Source: Daphnia carinata (taxonomy: Eukaryota > Arthropoda > Branchiopoda > Diplostraca > Daphniidae). From it: a DNA stretch of 64,000 nucleotides. Shown piece after piece: positions 45,880 to 57,596 of this stretch. The notes beneath the pieces were generated by a model that saw only the letters and a program-made list of their open reading frames with translations, was not told where the DNA came from and searched no databases. Location: contig NC_081337.1 of the NCBI RefSeq assembly GCF_022539665.2, positions 11,153,768 to 11,217,767 on the forward strand, in the 5' to 3' direction. The translations under genes were made by a program, and so were the position numbers. The stretch's first letter is position 1, and the number at the start of each line of letters is the position of its first letter.

Positions 45880-46072
45880 TATCAAATCCGTTCGAAGTTT
45901 TAATTGATAAGTGTACACCACCAATGTGCAAAACAACTTTATTGCCTTTCGTTGCAGTCAGTCTCCAAGACAGTCTCCAAGACATTAATATCCATGGTAG
46001 AGAAGGTCAATATTGAATTCCCATTCACTGACATCTAGTGAGACCTAAAAGAAGAAAAGATATTCAGGGCGT
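45880..46072. other. DNAJC16 upstream region
   Basis: Contains the presumed promoter. A short direct repeat CAGTCTCCAAGA occurs twice in tandem (about 45958-45982). No TATA box seen. Confidence 0.4.
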
Positions 46073-46320
46073 GTCTCGCGTCAACGAATAGCTAGTTTCG
46101 TTTCAGTGAATTTAGCAGACGAATGTTCGGCCTGTCCGAAGGAAAACTCATGTGTTCCATTACTAAAAATCAAAACAATGGTTTCTTTTTCCACGTATTT
46201 GTGAAATTCCATTTAAGTTGGTACTATGGCGTGAAAAAATTTAACAAGGGCCCGAGGGAACTTTGGTCGAAGATTATAAATGGTCTGATATAATTCAATT
46301 AATAAATAATAAATTAAATA
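46073..46320 (+). repeat. Dispersed repeat, copy 1 of a pair
   Basis: Shares with 47573-47830 the blocks TAGCAGACGAATG, CCATTACTAAAAAT, TTTCATTTAAGTT-like and AACAAGGGCCC in the same order and orientation. The family is unknown. Its right end abuts a hAT MITE. Confidence 0.7.
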
Positions 46321-46331
46321 TAGGTAGGAAC

Positions 46332-46761
46332 CAGACTTGCCGTCCGATTATTTCTTGGGCGATAATCGGTAGCCGTCGACAATCGTAAAAAAATAATCGG
46401 CGATCATTCGTCTGTTGAAAAAATTTGATTTTCAATTAAATTTCTTAGCGATTGTTTTTCGGATTATTTTTACACGCCATCTAGCAGTAAGGAAATGACT
46501 TGCCATTGTTTAAATTGAAACAAGTGAAAATTTCAAAAAAAGCGTATACTACAAAAATGACAGCTATGAGTAGACATTCATATAGACTCATCTACGGTTC
46601 ATAGATGTCGCTAAATAATCGAAAAATAGTCGCGATTAAAAATTAATTTATTTTTATTTTAATCGCCGATTTCGATTATTTTAAATCATTTGATCATCGA
46701 TTAAAATTTTAATCGAAATCGCAATCGCCATTAATTTTCAATCGCGATTACGGCAGGTCTG
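46332..46761. mobile_element. hAT-type MITE with CAGACTTGCCG ends
   Basis: 430 bp with ends CAGACTTGCCGT and, inverted, CAGACCTGCCGT. It is flanked by 8-bp direct repeats GTAGGAAC (46324-46331) and GTAGGAGC (46762-46769) that differ at one base. The interior is made of AATCG-rich runs in both orientations. It has no coding capacity. Confidence 0.85.
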
Positions 46762-46769
46762 GTAGGAGC

Positions 46770-47572
46770 TATTAGAACTTGATCAATTGATATCAAAGTA
46801 CGTTTCCCTTTGTCGTTTTCCAAAAAGGAGGTGTTACTAACACTAGGTCAAACCATTAAACATTTGCAACATGGTACACTATGCAAAAAACAATATTTAA
46901 CTGTAACGAAGTTAATTGAATCACGGTGTAATCTAAAATTTTCAGTTTTTTAAAGCAAACAGAATAAGCTTTTTATTCATTTATTTATTTATTTTTATTA
47001 TTTGTCCTCGGTGATCAATATCTTAACTTGTTGTTTGACTGTTGTCAATGTAATATTGCCAATTATATTATTGTCAATAATGTACTACTTTGCATGTTTA
47101 TTGCAAATTCGCATGCAATTTATTTGAGTGTCGATGCAACAACGCAAAATTAGCATTACTAAAGTACGACTTTGCGTCGTAAATCCAACAATTTGTTGGC
47201 TTGACAAATTGGAATAGTTAAGTACAAAAAACGCTGAATTCAAGTGAAGAAAACATAATTACAATTTTAATTACCAAAATCAAGTGAAGAAATAAATTTG
47301 ACTCCCAAAACTTTATTTGCAGAATTAGGTTTTTAAAGAAGTCCGAAAGCCCCGAAGTCAAGTACAACCCCCTCCCCCCCCCCTTTGGGGGTAAGTAGCT
47401 AGGGGTGCCTAGTAAGAAAGTTGGCTTAAATTGGCTTAGGTCAAGTCAAGTCAGTGAAAGTAGAAATCGGACCTCTTGTTAGATAATTTTTGAGTTATAT
47501 TCTCAATAGGAAACTGCACTTCACTTTTGAACAATTGACTTTGTGTTGTTTAGATACTGGCTTTACTTGTAT
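46770..47572. other. AT-rich spacer with a C-run and a repeat fragment
   Basis: No gene. 47099-47215 is similar to 53370-53455 (both contain TGCAATTTATTT and ACTTTGCGTC blocks). A run of C (about 47370-47382) is present. Confidence 0.5.
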
Positions 47573-47830
47573 CACGGGCATTCCTCGCGTCAATCAATAG
47601 CTAATTTCGTTTCTGTGAATGTAGCAGACGAATGATCTGCCTGTTAAAAAAAAAACTGTATGTATGTATGCCATTACTAAAAATGAAACATGCGTTTTTT
47701 CTCGTGTATTTGTCAAATTTCATTTAAGTTAGTAATATGGCTCGAAAAAATGTAAACAAGGGCCCAAGGCAACCTTGGCTAAAGATTATTAAAGGTTGGA
47801 TATAATATAATTAATTAATTAAATAAAAAA
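47573..47830 (+). repeat. Dispersed repeat, copy 2 of a pair
   Basis: Homologue of 46073-46320 in direct orientation, 1.5 kb away, with moderate divergence and some small indels. It ends next to an LTR fragment. Confidence 0.7.
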
Positions 47831-47835
47831 ATTAT

Positions 47836-48125
47836 ATATGGTTGCGTCGGCGAAATTCGATTTAAATTGGCGAAACTCGGTACCACAATGGCGCCAGCAG
47901 CGCCAGAATGAATATCCTGCCCCCATTATGGCCGTCCTCCTGAGCGCCACCCCTTTCGCGGGGAATAAATAGAGCGAACGTGACTTCTCTTGTTTGTTGG
48001 TTACCTAGTTAGTTAGTTAGTCATGTTTTGGTCCTCTCTCTCTCGGCGCCTTGTGTATTCTTTTCAAATCACACACGAACACGACTTCTCGCTCTCTCAC
48101 TGGAAGAAGATCACAATCCGTCACA
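47836..48125 (+). repeat. LTR plus primer-binding site of another Gypsy-like family
   Basis: A 3' portion ending CTGGAAGAAGATCACAATCC GTCACA (split here for length) is followed by TGGTGGAGATGC, the same primer site as Gypsy B. The sequence upstream holds CT-rich promoter-like tracts and GGGGAATAAATAGAGCG, which contains an ATAAATA TATA-like box. The exact left edge is unsure. A related 3' portion is at 53130-53297. Confidence 0.65.
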
Positions 48126-48137
48126 TGGTGGAGATGC

Positions 48138-48937
48138 AGGGTACCACCTGTTCGGCTAAGTAAGGTAAGTGCAGTTGTTGATCTTTTCCCAAGAGTGGTT
48201 GTATGTTTTCATATAAGGGACTAGTGTAAATGAGGTCACGAAATTGTCATATTGCCTCCAATAAAGAGAGGTAAAATTGAATGCGTCGCTTTTACTTACA
48301 GTGCCTTGTACAAGTGAGCGTAAGACAACACGTACTTAAGTGGAATATTCGTGTATTGAAACCCAGTACGTGGCATGTACAGTATCCTGCACAAAAAGAA
48401 GAACACCCGATTTTATTTTTAAAAGCCATCTATGGGCAAAATATATTAATTATTGACCTTTTTTAAATAGGGTTAGGGCGGGTTTGGCGCAAAAACGCTA
48501 TAAGTTGGGAAGAGTAGTTTTAAGTCCAGACACCTTTTGCTAATGCCTCAGGTGTTACGAAAAATGTCTGGAAAAAGTAGAGTCTAGTCTTTTTTTGTTA
48601 GACCCCAGCCCCCATGCCCCAGGCTAAGATGACAAATATCTAATGAAAAAAATATTATCCTCAGTCACCCACTTTGTTCAACAGCGCCTTAACAGCGCGG
48701 GAAAAATTTCGTCTCACACCGCGTTAGAACCACTGCAATCCGTATCTGAATCCGATCCTGTGTCATGCAGCCGGAGCTTGTTTAGATAACTAAACAACCA
48801 TAACAATTTCTGGTTAAAACATGTTTCTACAAATAGACGAAATATGTTAGCGAAAATAGCTCCATTTTACCAACTTAGTGTACTGTAGGCTTTGTACCCA
48901 GTCACTTGTTCTCTCATTCCTAGTGCTTTGAAAAAAT
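48138..48937. other. Spacer after the LTR fragment
   Basis: It begins as a retroelement leader-like stretch, then becomes unrecognisable. The 61-codon frame at 48281-48466 has no domain. Confidence 0.45.
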
Positions 48938-50240
48938 GGCAAAAAGCGTGCGTCAAAAAGCAAATAAAAGGTATAATAATTAAAAAAACCGAAAACTTCA
49001 TCAATGTATTTCGTTAGGCGATCAACTATAAGTTATTGAGCAGATTGAGAATGGTAAGTCGCTCGGGAAGTTTTTCCGCTGATCGCCAAAAAGGAATTAT
49101 GCAATAAAAGATGGCGACGCGCGACACATAGGTAAAGGGAGGAAAGCAATGAAAGCTAAGGATAGGTTGATTATTGTATTATGCCTCAATGTTACAGGAT
49201 CCTGCAAAATAGATCCCTTATTGATAGAGACGTGGAAAAAGCCACATTGTTTTCGAAATGCTGCATGTACGCTGCTTTACATTGATCACCGAAAGGGCTG
49301 GGTTGATAAAGAGCGATACACGCACTAGTCGATGAATATTTTTCTACCATTTATTCGTAGCTTAACTAAAGAAAAGGTAGTCCTGCTTATCGATTCCTGC
49401 TCGGGAGATGACAAAACCTGCATTGACTCAGATGGTCAAGTTAATATATTTTTTTCCACACAATACTGCATCAATTGATCGGCCCCTAGATCAAGGAATT
49501 ATTTCGGCTTACAACTATAAAACCGATATATAATTCGAACAATGTAAGAACTGATCAATGTGACCGACAATTTTGAAAGCCTGCAAGCTGCAGCAGCGAC
49601 AGTGGCAAATGGACGGAACGGTTTGAAATATTGGCTACCTGCCCATATTTTAGATATGGCCATATTGATCATGTGTTGTTGTGAAAAACTGCTGCAAACA
49701 ACTATCCATGGTTGCTGGAAAAGAGCCTGATGTCTGCCTACTACAACAAGTAGAACTACAATAACTTCTATGGCATCCGGTGACGTAAGAGCAGATATTC
49801 ATCGAAAGATTCAGTCAGATGCCGCCAGTGAAATCTGCAAGCAACTAGAACGTAATAAAATTTTCCGCCATTTCTTAAATTCCACTAAGCGAAAGACTTT
49901 TTTTATAGGACTGGTTGTTTGTGGGCAAATGACTGATTCATTGGGTCTCTCAACGACAGTCGATGTAAGCGCAGAAGAACAGCAAGATAATGTGAAAAGA
50001 TGGTTATATTTAGACAGCGATCCTGATATTATTGCCACAGAGGAGCGGGGTGTAATATTTGACGTAACGAATGATTCTACCGCTAAGGGATCATCAGCCT
50101 CGTCTGAATCATCTGACAACTTTCTTCCGACAAATTCCACCAAGGAGGCAATGAATCTGCTGATCTTCTCTCCATCGGCCACGATTTTCGTCAAGGGGAG
50201 ACACCGATGGATATCTGCTGTGATAAGCAAATGTTTCTAG
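48938..50240 (+). pseudogene. Decayed Tigger/jerky-type (DDE_1) transposase
   Basis: In pieces on the plus strand: an N-terminal helix-turn-helix relic VIEQIENGKSLGKF (about 49033-49073); a DDE_1 core with LNVTGSCKIDPLLIE (about 49190), VVLLIDSCSGDD (about 49378) in place of the usual LLLDNCPAH, and IDRPLDQGIISAYNYK (about 49475-49525) matching the QPxDQGxI box. The C-terminal ORF 49770-50240 (156 codons) is the longest open part, with a Ser-rich tail. Several stops and shifts show it is long dead. No TIRs were located. Confidence 0.72.
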
Positions 50241-50858
50241 TTGCACCTCTTCGAATAGAAGACACATAGATCAAATCATAAGTTCAGCGAAAGATATGCT
50301 ACAGATTGCCATGTAATCTGGTAATTCTACCTCATTTGACATCGTAGTCGATCTTATCTTCAAATGCGAAGCGAAATTGAAATTAAATTTCAAATAATAT
50401 TGTAATTTTTATTTTTACTATAAGTCGGAAAAACTTTTTTTGCACTTAAGTCTATTTACTAGTCCAGTTGATGTTGTAGCAATTATAGATCTTGCATATT
50501 TCATAATATGCCCACACGGCACGACGGGCTCCTAAGTACCTCTGCACAACTTCCTACTTTCCTCCTCAGTCTTCTCCATAACCGTCTTAATTCCTCTTAG
50601 AACCTTCTTTTTGGTCACCTGGTAGCTGCCTGACCGGCTCTTCAGTCCCTCTTACATCATCCTCAGCTAGTACCAAGAACCTCCCACGATGAAAAAAATT
50701 GTGTGTCATATGTATTTGATATAGGCCTACCTAGCTGCTTTATGTAAGTTTCATAGCATTTGAATGTAATTAAAACATAAAATGAATATTACACGACAAC
50801 AGAATATTTGAAATTGTATATTAAATTTCAAAAACTTTATCTTTTACCGGGGTTGGCG

Positions 50859-51127
50859 TTGAAGTAGGACTGAAACGAAATAGAACTGGGAGAAATAGGA
50901 CTGACTTTTAGAATATCTTAGGACTGTCCTATTTCTCATTAGAGATAGTTCTTTTCCTTTTACTTTGTTCCAATTGGAACGATGAGCCTCCAATCCGGTA
51001 GGCAATACATTGCGTAAGAGTGTCGGCTTATATCCATTTTCCTTTTTAAAAAACCGATGGTGTTAACTCATTACTTAAATGGTTCACAAAACATTTTGTC
51101 TTATGCTATTTTAATTAAAATTGCAGG
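50859..51127 (+). repeat. Solo MULE terminal repeat fragment
   Basis: Homologous to 24625-25000 of the full MULE: the GAAATAGGACTG motifs, then GATGAGCCTCCAATCCGGTA and GGTGTTAACTCAT blocks. It is diverged and lacks several motif copies. No partner end was found in the window. Confidence 0.85.
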
Positions 51128-51138
51128 AGAACGTGAAC

Positions 51139-51360
51139 TACAGTACCTACAGAAAGTTTCCGGACAGCCGAGAGAGGCTTATGGAAAACCGGTTTTTGTA
51201 GGATTCGTAGAAAATACAATAATCATCTGATGTAGATGATTATTGGAATGATATTGTTCGCAAAAAAAAGTTTTATATAGCGTTTTTTTGCGAATCTTTA
51301 ATTCACGTGTAGGGCCCTTTTAAATTGGACGATTAAGTTTCCGGACAGTCGAACCAATAT
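51139..51360 (+). repeat. Tc1-like IR/DR end fragment
   Basis: TACAGTACCTACAG followed by AAGTTTCCGGACAG, the latter repeated in the same orientation at 51335-51348, about 185 bp inside. Tc1-like elements of the IR/DR type have such paired direct repeats within one end. It abuts the MULE fragment. No Tc1 transposase seen. Confidence 0.65.
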
Positions 51361-53129
51361 CGCTTAAACTATAATTTAACATGGGATTTTGCATTTCATG
51401 CAAAATCACTCTAATTTTGAGTTAAGAACGGCAAATTTTTATTCCTAAAAAATTGGCGCTATGTTTCCAACCCGCATAGTTGCCGATTTTCCTATTTATC
51501 TAAAAAATAAATCGGAGCGGAAATTATTTTTTATAGCGGCTACTACTGCCGCCGTAGCGACCTGGAATATTTTCTGCTCGGATGTAAAGAGTAGAGCAGC
51601 ATATCCCACTTTGTGGATCGCTGCTGTAATTAATTACTTATGACGTACATAAATATGCTGTCACTCAGGCTGCTACTGGAATATTCCTTAAGAGGGGAGC
51701 TTACTCTTCAGCTGGCGAGAATGAGGTAGCGGGTTCGAATGGCGTGCTGAAAGAGGTCTAAGTTGGCCAACGGAACTAACAGGAGATAAGCATTGGCACA
51801 CGGAAATTAGCAGACGTGATCAACTAAAACACGGAAAGACTCTCTGACTAACCGGGTGATCCTTGGAAGTCCAAAGTGGTTTTTTATATATTAGCCATCA
51901 ACCGTGGGGACCATACGGGACAGTGTTAAAGTAAAAGCGGCCAACGTCGGACGGTATCGGGCGACCTTGGGCGTAGGGGAGAGGTATAGACGGGCCAATT
52001 CGACCGGGAATCGAACGAATTTGATCGATAACTAAAAATAGATTGCACGGGTTCAGGCCGTTTCGGGCAATTCCCGACAAACCGAAAAAAATATTTTTAG
52101 CGCCGGCAAGCGCAGGCCATTTTGGACGCTTTTGACAAATCGTGAAAATTTCTCTTTCTAGCGGACGTGCCGAGGCATGTTCTCATTATTCATTATATTC
52201 TTAATAAGATCTTAAAACTAGGTCATTTACTGAAGGCTTGAAGTTAAAAGGGCTAAAGGCATAAGATTCTATTCTATTTGAGAAAGGAAGACAAGGGTCT
52301 TCGCTTGGCGATTCGTTATACTAGTTTGGCTGTTTATGGGTCCTTGGGAAGTGTTAGCGGCTGGCTAGAAATTGCCTTAAACTGCTGTGGTTCAGGACCA
52401 CATACCTGGCCGAATTCCTTGATTCATTGTTGTCTTGTAACCCGTCCGAATAAATTGTGGAATGCGCGTGGTAAAAGCCCGAAAGGCCTACCATTGGATG
52501 GGAGAGATAGAAGTGGTAAGGTAGATTAGTACGGATCCGTCTAGGCAGAGCAGACGTCTACGAGGATTAGGCGCGTCACCTATAAGTGAGGTAGGATAAC
52601 GCAACGCAAGTCTGACGAAACACACAGTATCACCAACGAGAATTAGGGAAGCAGGGACACAGATTACTGAAGCGATCGGCCATTCCATTCCGAGAAGAAG
52701 AATCGTAGCACCTTACCCGATCCAAGAACAAAACGCAAGGACAAATTCCTCTTGAATCTTCCTCTCAGAATCTCGTTCAGGAATAATAGAACACCCCCTT
52801 CTCTAGCCGAACTAGAGGAAGCAGGGCAAATATTGCAATAGTCTAATGCAAGTGATGTCGCAAGTATGCCAGAGCGTTATATGACGGCATGGGGCAATGA
52901 CACGTTGCTTTCTCGTCGCGCTATGACACAAGCATGGATTTCACTGATGATTCAACACCTATGCTTTTTAGAAGAAGAGCAAGCAAAAAAAGGTGTCGAT
53001 CGGCTCACGACAATTCGTTATCTTTAGGAATTGATTGCCGTATTGCTAGGTGTGTATGCCGGCCTATCCTTTTTTGTATTTTTTTCCCGTCGCTAGGCCC
53101 TTTTTACACTTGGGAATCTATCCAACCGA
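51361..53129. other. Unassigned region between Tc1 end and LTR
   Basis: Contains short frames on both strands (for example 51898-52080, 52278-52529, 52934-53137) without recognisable domains. It may hold decayed internal sequence of the LTR family whose ends are at 47836 and 53297, but no gag or pol motif was seen. Confidence 0.4.
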
Positions 53130-53297
53130 CTGGCTGACTGCAAACGTTTTGTTGGTTAACTAGTTAGCTAATTAGTTGGGTTTTGTTCCGCTCTCTCTCA
53201 ATGCATTGTGTAATCCTTTTAATACACCTTTTCAGCCTTAAGCACGACTTTTCGCTCTCTCGCTCTCTCACTGGAAGAAGATCACAACCCGTTACAA
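53130..53297 (+). repeat. LTR fragment related to 47836-48125
   Basis: Shares TTGTTGGTTA, CTAGTTAG, GCTCTCTCACTGGAAGAAGA and the terminus TCACAACCCGTTACA. No primer site follows, as expected of a 3' LTR or a truncated copy. Confidence 0.65.
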
Positions 53298-53466
53298 TTT
53301 AATTCAAATATAATTCATCAAACTCGTCCGCATCACCATCGAATGATGGTTCGCTATTAATAATTCGTCTGCAATTTATTTAAGTGCGCGTGAAACCACC
53401 ATTATTAAACAAGGACTTTGCGTCTTCAATCCAATAATTAATTGGCTTGAAAAATCACAAAATGTG

Positions 53467-56186
53467 TAGGGGAGACCGGGGCTAGTCCGGACGGAATTCG
53501 CTGTAAGTGAATTACTTTTCACTGGTTTGCAATTCCGTTAATTTTTTTGCACCAGTTGAATCGCCAAACTTTGCGCTAGGTCCTGTAATTCTTTCATGAT
53601 CGCCCGATAATAAACAAAAGTGTTATTAGATTTTGAAATTTAAAAAAAATGGACCCATGTTAAACTATGCGGGGTTAAACCGGACAGGGTGTGGGTTAAA
53701 CCGTCCACGTCTACTTATTATCAAAATAACATCTACTAATAATTTTAAAAAGTGAATAAAACATTGTACTGGCGTTGGCATTAAGAAAATATATATTTCT
53801 TCAAACAGTTGACATTGGAAAATACTTAAAGAGCAATTTTTTGAACGTTTTTCACTGTTCTACCGGAGCGGGTTCTTTTAGGCGACGGAATTGGGGGCAG
53901 ATCCGAAGAACTGATGGATGAACTGAAATCTTCAGTAGCCTCTGCTCCCGGTTCAAAATTCTCTTTGTTTTCTTTGTTGTTCTTTCTGGGAATAGCTGGA
54001 GCGGGAACTTTTCTACGTTTTGACAGATGATCCTGTTCCAAAGAATTCTTCTCTGTAGTGCTAGTGAGGATGCGCGTTCTACCGGCATTCCTTTTACGGC
54101 CTGTTGTTTGCCTATCTTGGTTGATTTGAGGGAAAGGCCTAATTGCACATGGTGCGACAACAGTTGATGACGGTTGATGAACGGTCGCTAGGATCACGGT
54201 GGATGTTGCAGGAGTAGCGGCCGCAGAAACTAGAACCAATAAGAAACCAGGGTAATTAAAATTGCTCCAAAACTAACAATGTGTGAAGAAGACACTTACC
54301 TTCGAGGCGATCGGTTGCAAATGATGGTAAGAAATCGGCGTCTGAAAATGTATCACGATCAAAAGGGAATATACCAGACTTAGAAAAACCACTGATGATG
54401 TTCGATGTATTGAATGACCGTTCATATGGCTTTCGGCTGAGCTCCGCAATTTGATGGATTGAAATCCGGCCACCTGGATTGAGATTCTGCCAATCATTAA
54501 ACGAAGTCCTGGGCGCGCTTTTGAATGGCCCGAAAACGCTTACGTCCAGGGGCTGTAATTTATGTGAACAGTGAGGCGGGAAAGTCAACATCACAATCCC
54601 ATTATCTCTAGCGAAGTTGATAACGTTTAGATCTAGATGGCTGGAATGGTTATCCAGTAGCAACAAATGGGGAACTTCCTTGGAGCAGCCCGTGCAAGCG
54701 GCGAAATGTTTCAGGCTATCTAGGATTGTGTCGCCGTGGATCCATCCTGACGGATGCGCGAATCCCACACACCCAGTAGGACCAGCTCGCGTCATTGATG
54801 TTAAAAATTTTTTCCGTGGGAAAATGTAGACTGGTGGGATGTGCGTGCCAGCAGCAGATATGAAGGCTAGCATTGTGACATTTACGCCGCGTTCGTGCGA
54901 GACAGTTTGTTGCACTTGCTTAAGTCCTTTCGTGGCGACAACTTTCGGGGGAGGCATAACTGTTGGGATACCGGTTTCGTCAGTGTTCCAGATTCGGAAG
55001 GCGGGAAAATTGTAGAGAAGCATTACTGTCATCAAATTGTCGAAAAATTTGGCTACGACGGGTTTGTTGAAGCCGCTTGCACGGCCCTGGCTTGTTTGTT
55101 CTGGAGCACGGATGGCCAATGTTGGATTTCTTTTAAGAAAGCCCGAAAACCAATCGCGAGAAGCAGCTTCAGTGATTTTCCAGTTAAAAGGGACTTGAAC
55201 GTTGTTGGCGGCGGCAAATGAATATGCCAGTTTACGGGTTTCCAGTGGAGTCAGGCCGTGGTTCCTCAGCGAACACTTTTTCAAATAATCGGCAAGTTCA
55301 CTCTCTAAACCAGCAGTAAAGATTTGCCTTATGTGTTGACATCGCTTTAACTGGTTGGGAACGATGTCGCCATTTACGCGGACTTTACGGACGTAGTCAG
55401 CTAAAGTAGATCTAGCAAGCCCGAAATACTGCGCTGCTGCTCTGAAGGACATGCGCTTCTCCATCACCTCCGCAACGGCAAGTTGCAATGTTTCCTCCGA
55501 CGGACGCGGCTGCGAGCTTTTCCTAACATAGTTGCGAACCATTCTGGAAAAAGATAGGCAAACGGTAAGACAATCAAAAAGCTAAAATGGTTAAATTGCC
55601 CTTTAGTAGAGTGTACAATCAGTGCGAGTTGCGAAATCAGAATGAGACCAGCAACCCAAATTTCTTCTTATATAACCTATATGCCGATGTAACCATGGAT
55701 AAGTTTGGCATTTTATTGCACTCGAGTGTATCTTGTAAAGTTTATTCACTAAACAAGCATCTAACAAGCTGCCAGTTAGCATGTCCGGTATCACCCCTTT
55801 CTTGTTGTCCGATGTAACCCCCAAGAGCCGTGTTGCGGTAAAACCCAGATAACTCAAATACTATACAAGCGAAAATTCTTCTGAAAAAACCATCATAAAC
55901 ACAAATGAAAAACCAATTTCAGAAAATTTTTTCAAAATTGTGTATTAGTTCGTGCGTGGGCAAGACGAAAAACACTGCGAACGCAAAGTGAAAAAAAACA
56001 TATCAAAACCGGTCTTTTATCTTATTTCGTTCATTTCTTTAGACAACAGTTTGAAATTTTGTCCAAAGGTGCGGAATTGCACTAATAATGTTGGGTAAAA
56101 ATTTCAGAATTTTACAATCAAAATTGAACAAAAAAAAATCAAGTGGTTGGTTTAGCCCCCGTCCGGTCTAGCCCCGGTCTCCCCTA
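53467..56186 (-). mobile_element. Full-length pogo-type DNA transposon
   Basis: Terminal repeats at 53469-53494 and 56159-56184 match at 25 of 26 positions (GGGGAGACCGGGGCTAG, variable base, CCGGACGG), flanked by TA on both sides (53467-53468, 56185-56186). The element is 2716 bp and encodes one spliced transposase on the minus strand. The TA target and the DDxD transposase with CENP-B-like helix-turn-helix domains place it in the pogo/Tigger group of Tc1/mariner. Nothing visible prevents activity. Confidence 0.94.
53826..55542 (-). CDS. pogo-type transposase, two exons, intact
   Basis: Exon 1 55542-54300, intron 54299-54230 (GTAAGTGTC...TTCTAG, 70 bp), exon 2 54229-53826; the phases join to a 548-residue protein. 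Residues about 15-55 form a psq-type helix-turn-helix; about 75-140 a CENP-B/Tc5-type DNA-binding domain; the DDE core has WNTDETG (D188), LLLLDNHSSH (D297) and LQPLDVSVFG (D333), a 35-residue gap between the last two. The last 130 residues, from exon 2, are basic and Ser/Pro-rich, with KRRKVPAP and SPKRTRSGRTVK, which look like nuclear-localisation signals. It binds the element ends and cuts and rejoins them at TA. Without splicing, exon 1 would read through to a 428-residue form. Domestication is unlikely because intact TIRs flank it. Confidence 0.92.
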
Positions 56187-57596
56187 TATCAAAATGACCC
56201 TTATATCCTATGTTTTATTAGGTTATAGTATTTGTACATTTAGTTCCTTTATAATAAATTTAATATATATTTTCGTCAGAAAGTAGCCCATTATGAAGAA
56301 TTTAATTTATGTAGCATGCAGTAACAAAGATACTTAAAATATTGTAATAAAAAATAACTTAACTGAAGTATTTTTTTGTAATTACATTTTTTGGATGAGC
56401 AATATTGGCCAGTTTAAAAATCGGCTTAACCTTCGTTCGGTCTTTGGACAATAATACATCTTTCAAATTTTAGCATCAGAAGATTCATACTAACATGGAG
56501 AACCGAACGACCTTGTAGGTTTCCGTACTCCAAACATCGTTATCGATTGCACGTCACATAACTCCATCATAACTTTTCCGTTTGAATTTATATTTGTCAT
56601 GTTTTTGTATGATGACATGCTCCATCTATTGCTTTATACAGCTCATTTATTATGAAAGTAATTTGTTTCCACGTTGTTTGGTTTTTAGCCCTTGACATTT
56701 TGCTACTGGCCTTTCCAGACCTAGCACCACACCCCCTTTACTGATGTCCTTATTCCCAGATTTTTTTGTTACATTGTTTTTGTACTCTTTATTGATTTAG
56801 ATGGCTACGTTGTGTTATTATTTATTGGTATTATTATTTCCAGATTGTCTGTCAGTCTAGCTTCGGTTGTCATAACAGTCAGTGTGTTTTTAGCTTTCAG
56901 TCAGTCTACGTCTAGCTTGGGTTGTCATCACAGTCAGCCCAATTTCAAGTGTCATCTCAGTCAGTCTGTCTCAGTAAGTCTCCTTTCGTCAACTATCAAT
57001 TTGGTCTTTGTAAAATACTCGACCATCCGTGCAACAATACAACGCATCATCACTACTTCCCACATATCCAATATTTTAAAAAGTAAGAAACAGATCATTC
57101 CGAACCTTACAGTTGTAATGCAAGCAAACGCCTATTACAGCTTAAAATGACAAACACCTACTATTCTATGAATCTTTAAAGGTTTTTGACTTTAGCGGTG
57201 TTTGTTTGAAATAGGTAAGTGAGTTGAGGAAGTTGCAGTAAACTTAATTTTTTTATTTCCTAGACATTCAAATGAAATGACAGCATAAAACTGTTAGAGC
57301 TACGGCAAGACATCCATCTCAAGACAGACATCTCAGGACTCAAGAGTAACGGTATTCAATTTACATTGCAGCTTACAGAAGCATGACAACCAATTTTTTT
57401 CTTTAGGTAATAACAAACTGAACAACCATTTACGATTAATAGTGTATATCTAGTTAAATATTTTATGTTGATGGTAGAAAGTTGTTGTTCTAAATAATAA
57501 CATTGATTGCTTACCATTGAAATATTGATAATAAAATATAGATATTGCACTGATCGGGATTCGGATACGTCTGACGCATCTGAGTTTATTACTCAC
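56187..57596. other. Spacer with no gene recognised
   Basis: AT-rich. 56850-56985 has imperfect repeats of CAGTCAGTCTAGCTTCGG-like units that produce an open frame (56812-57150) by composition only. Confidence 0.5.

Noticed and set aside
51898-52688. Short ORFs on both strands
   Set aside because: 60-80 codons, no motif, composition like the surrounding decayed DNA.
56812-57150. 112-codon hydrophobic/Ser-rich ORF
   Set aside because: It is produced by imperfect CAGTCAGTCTAG-type repeats, with no signal of selection or homology.
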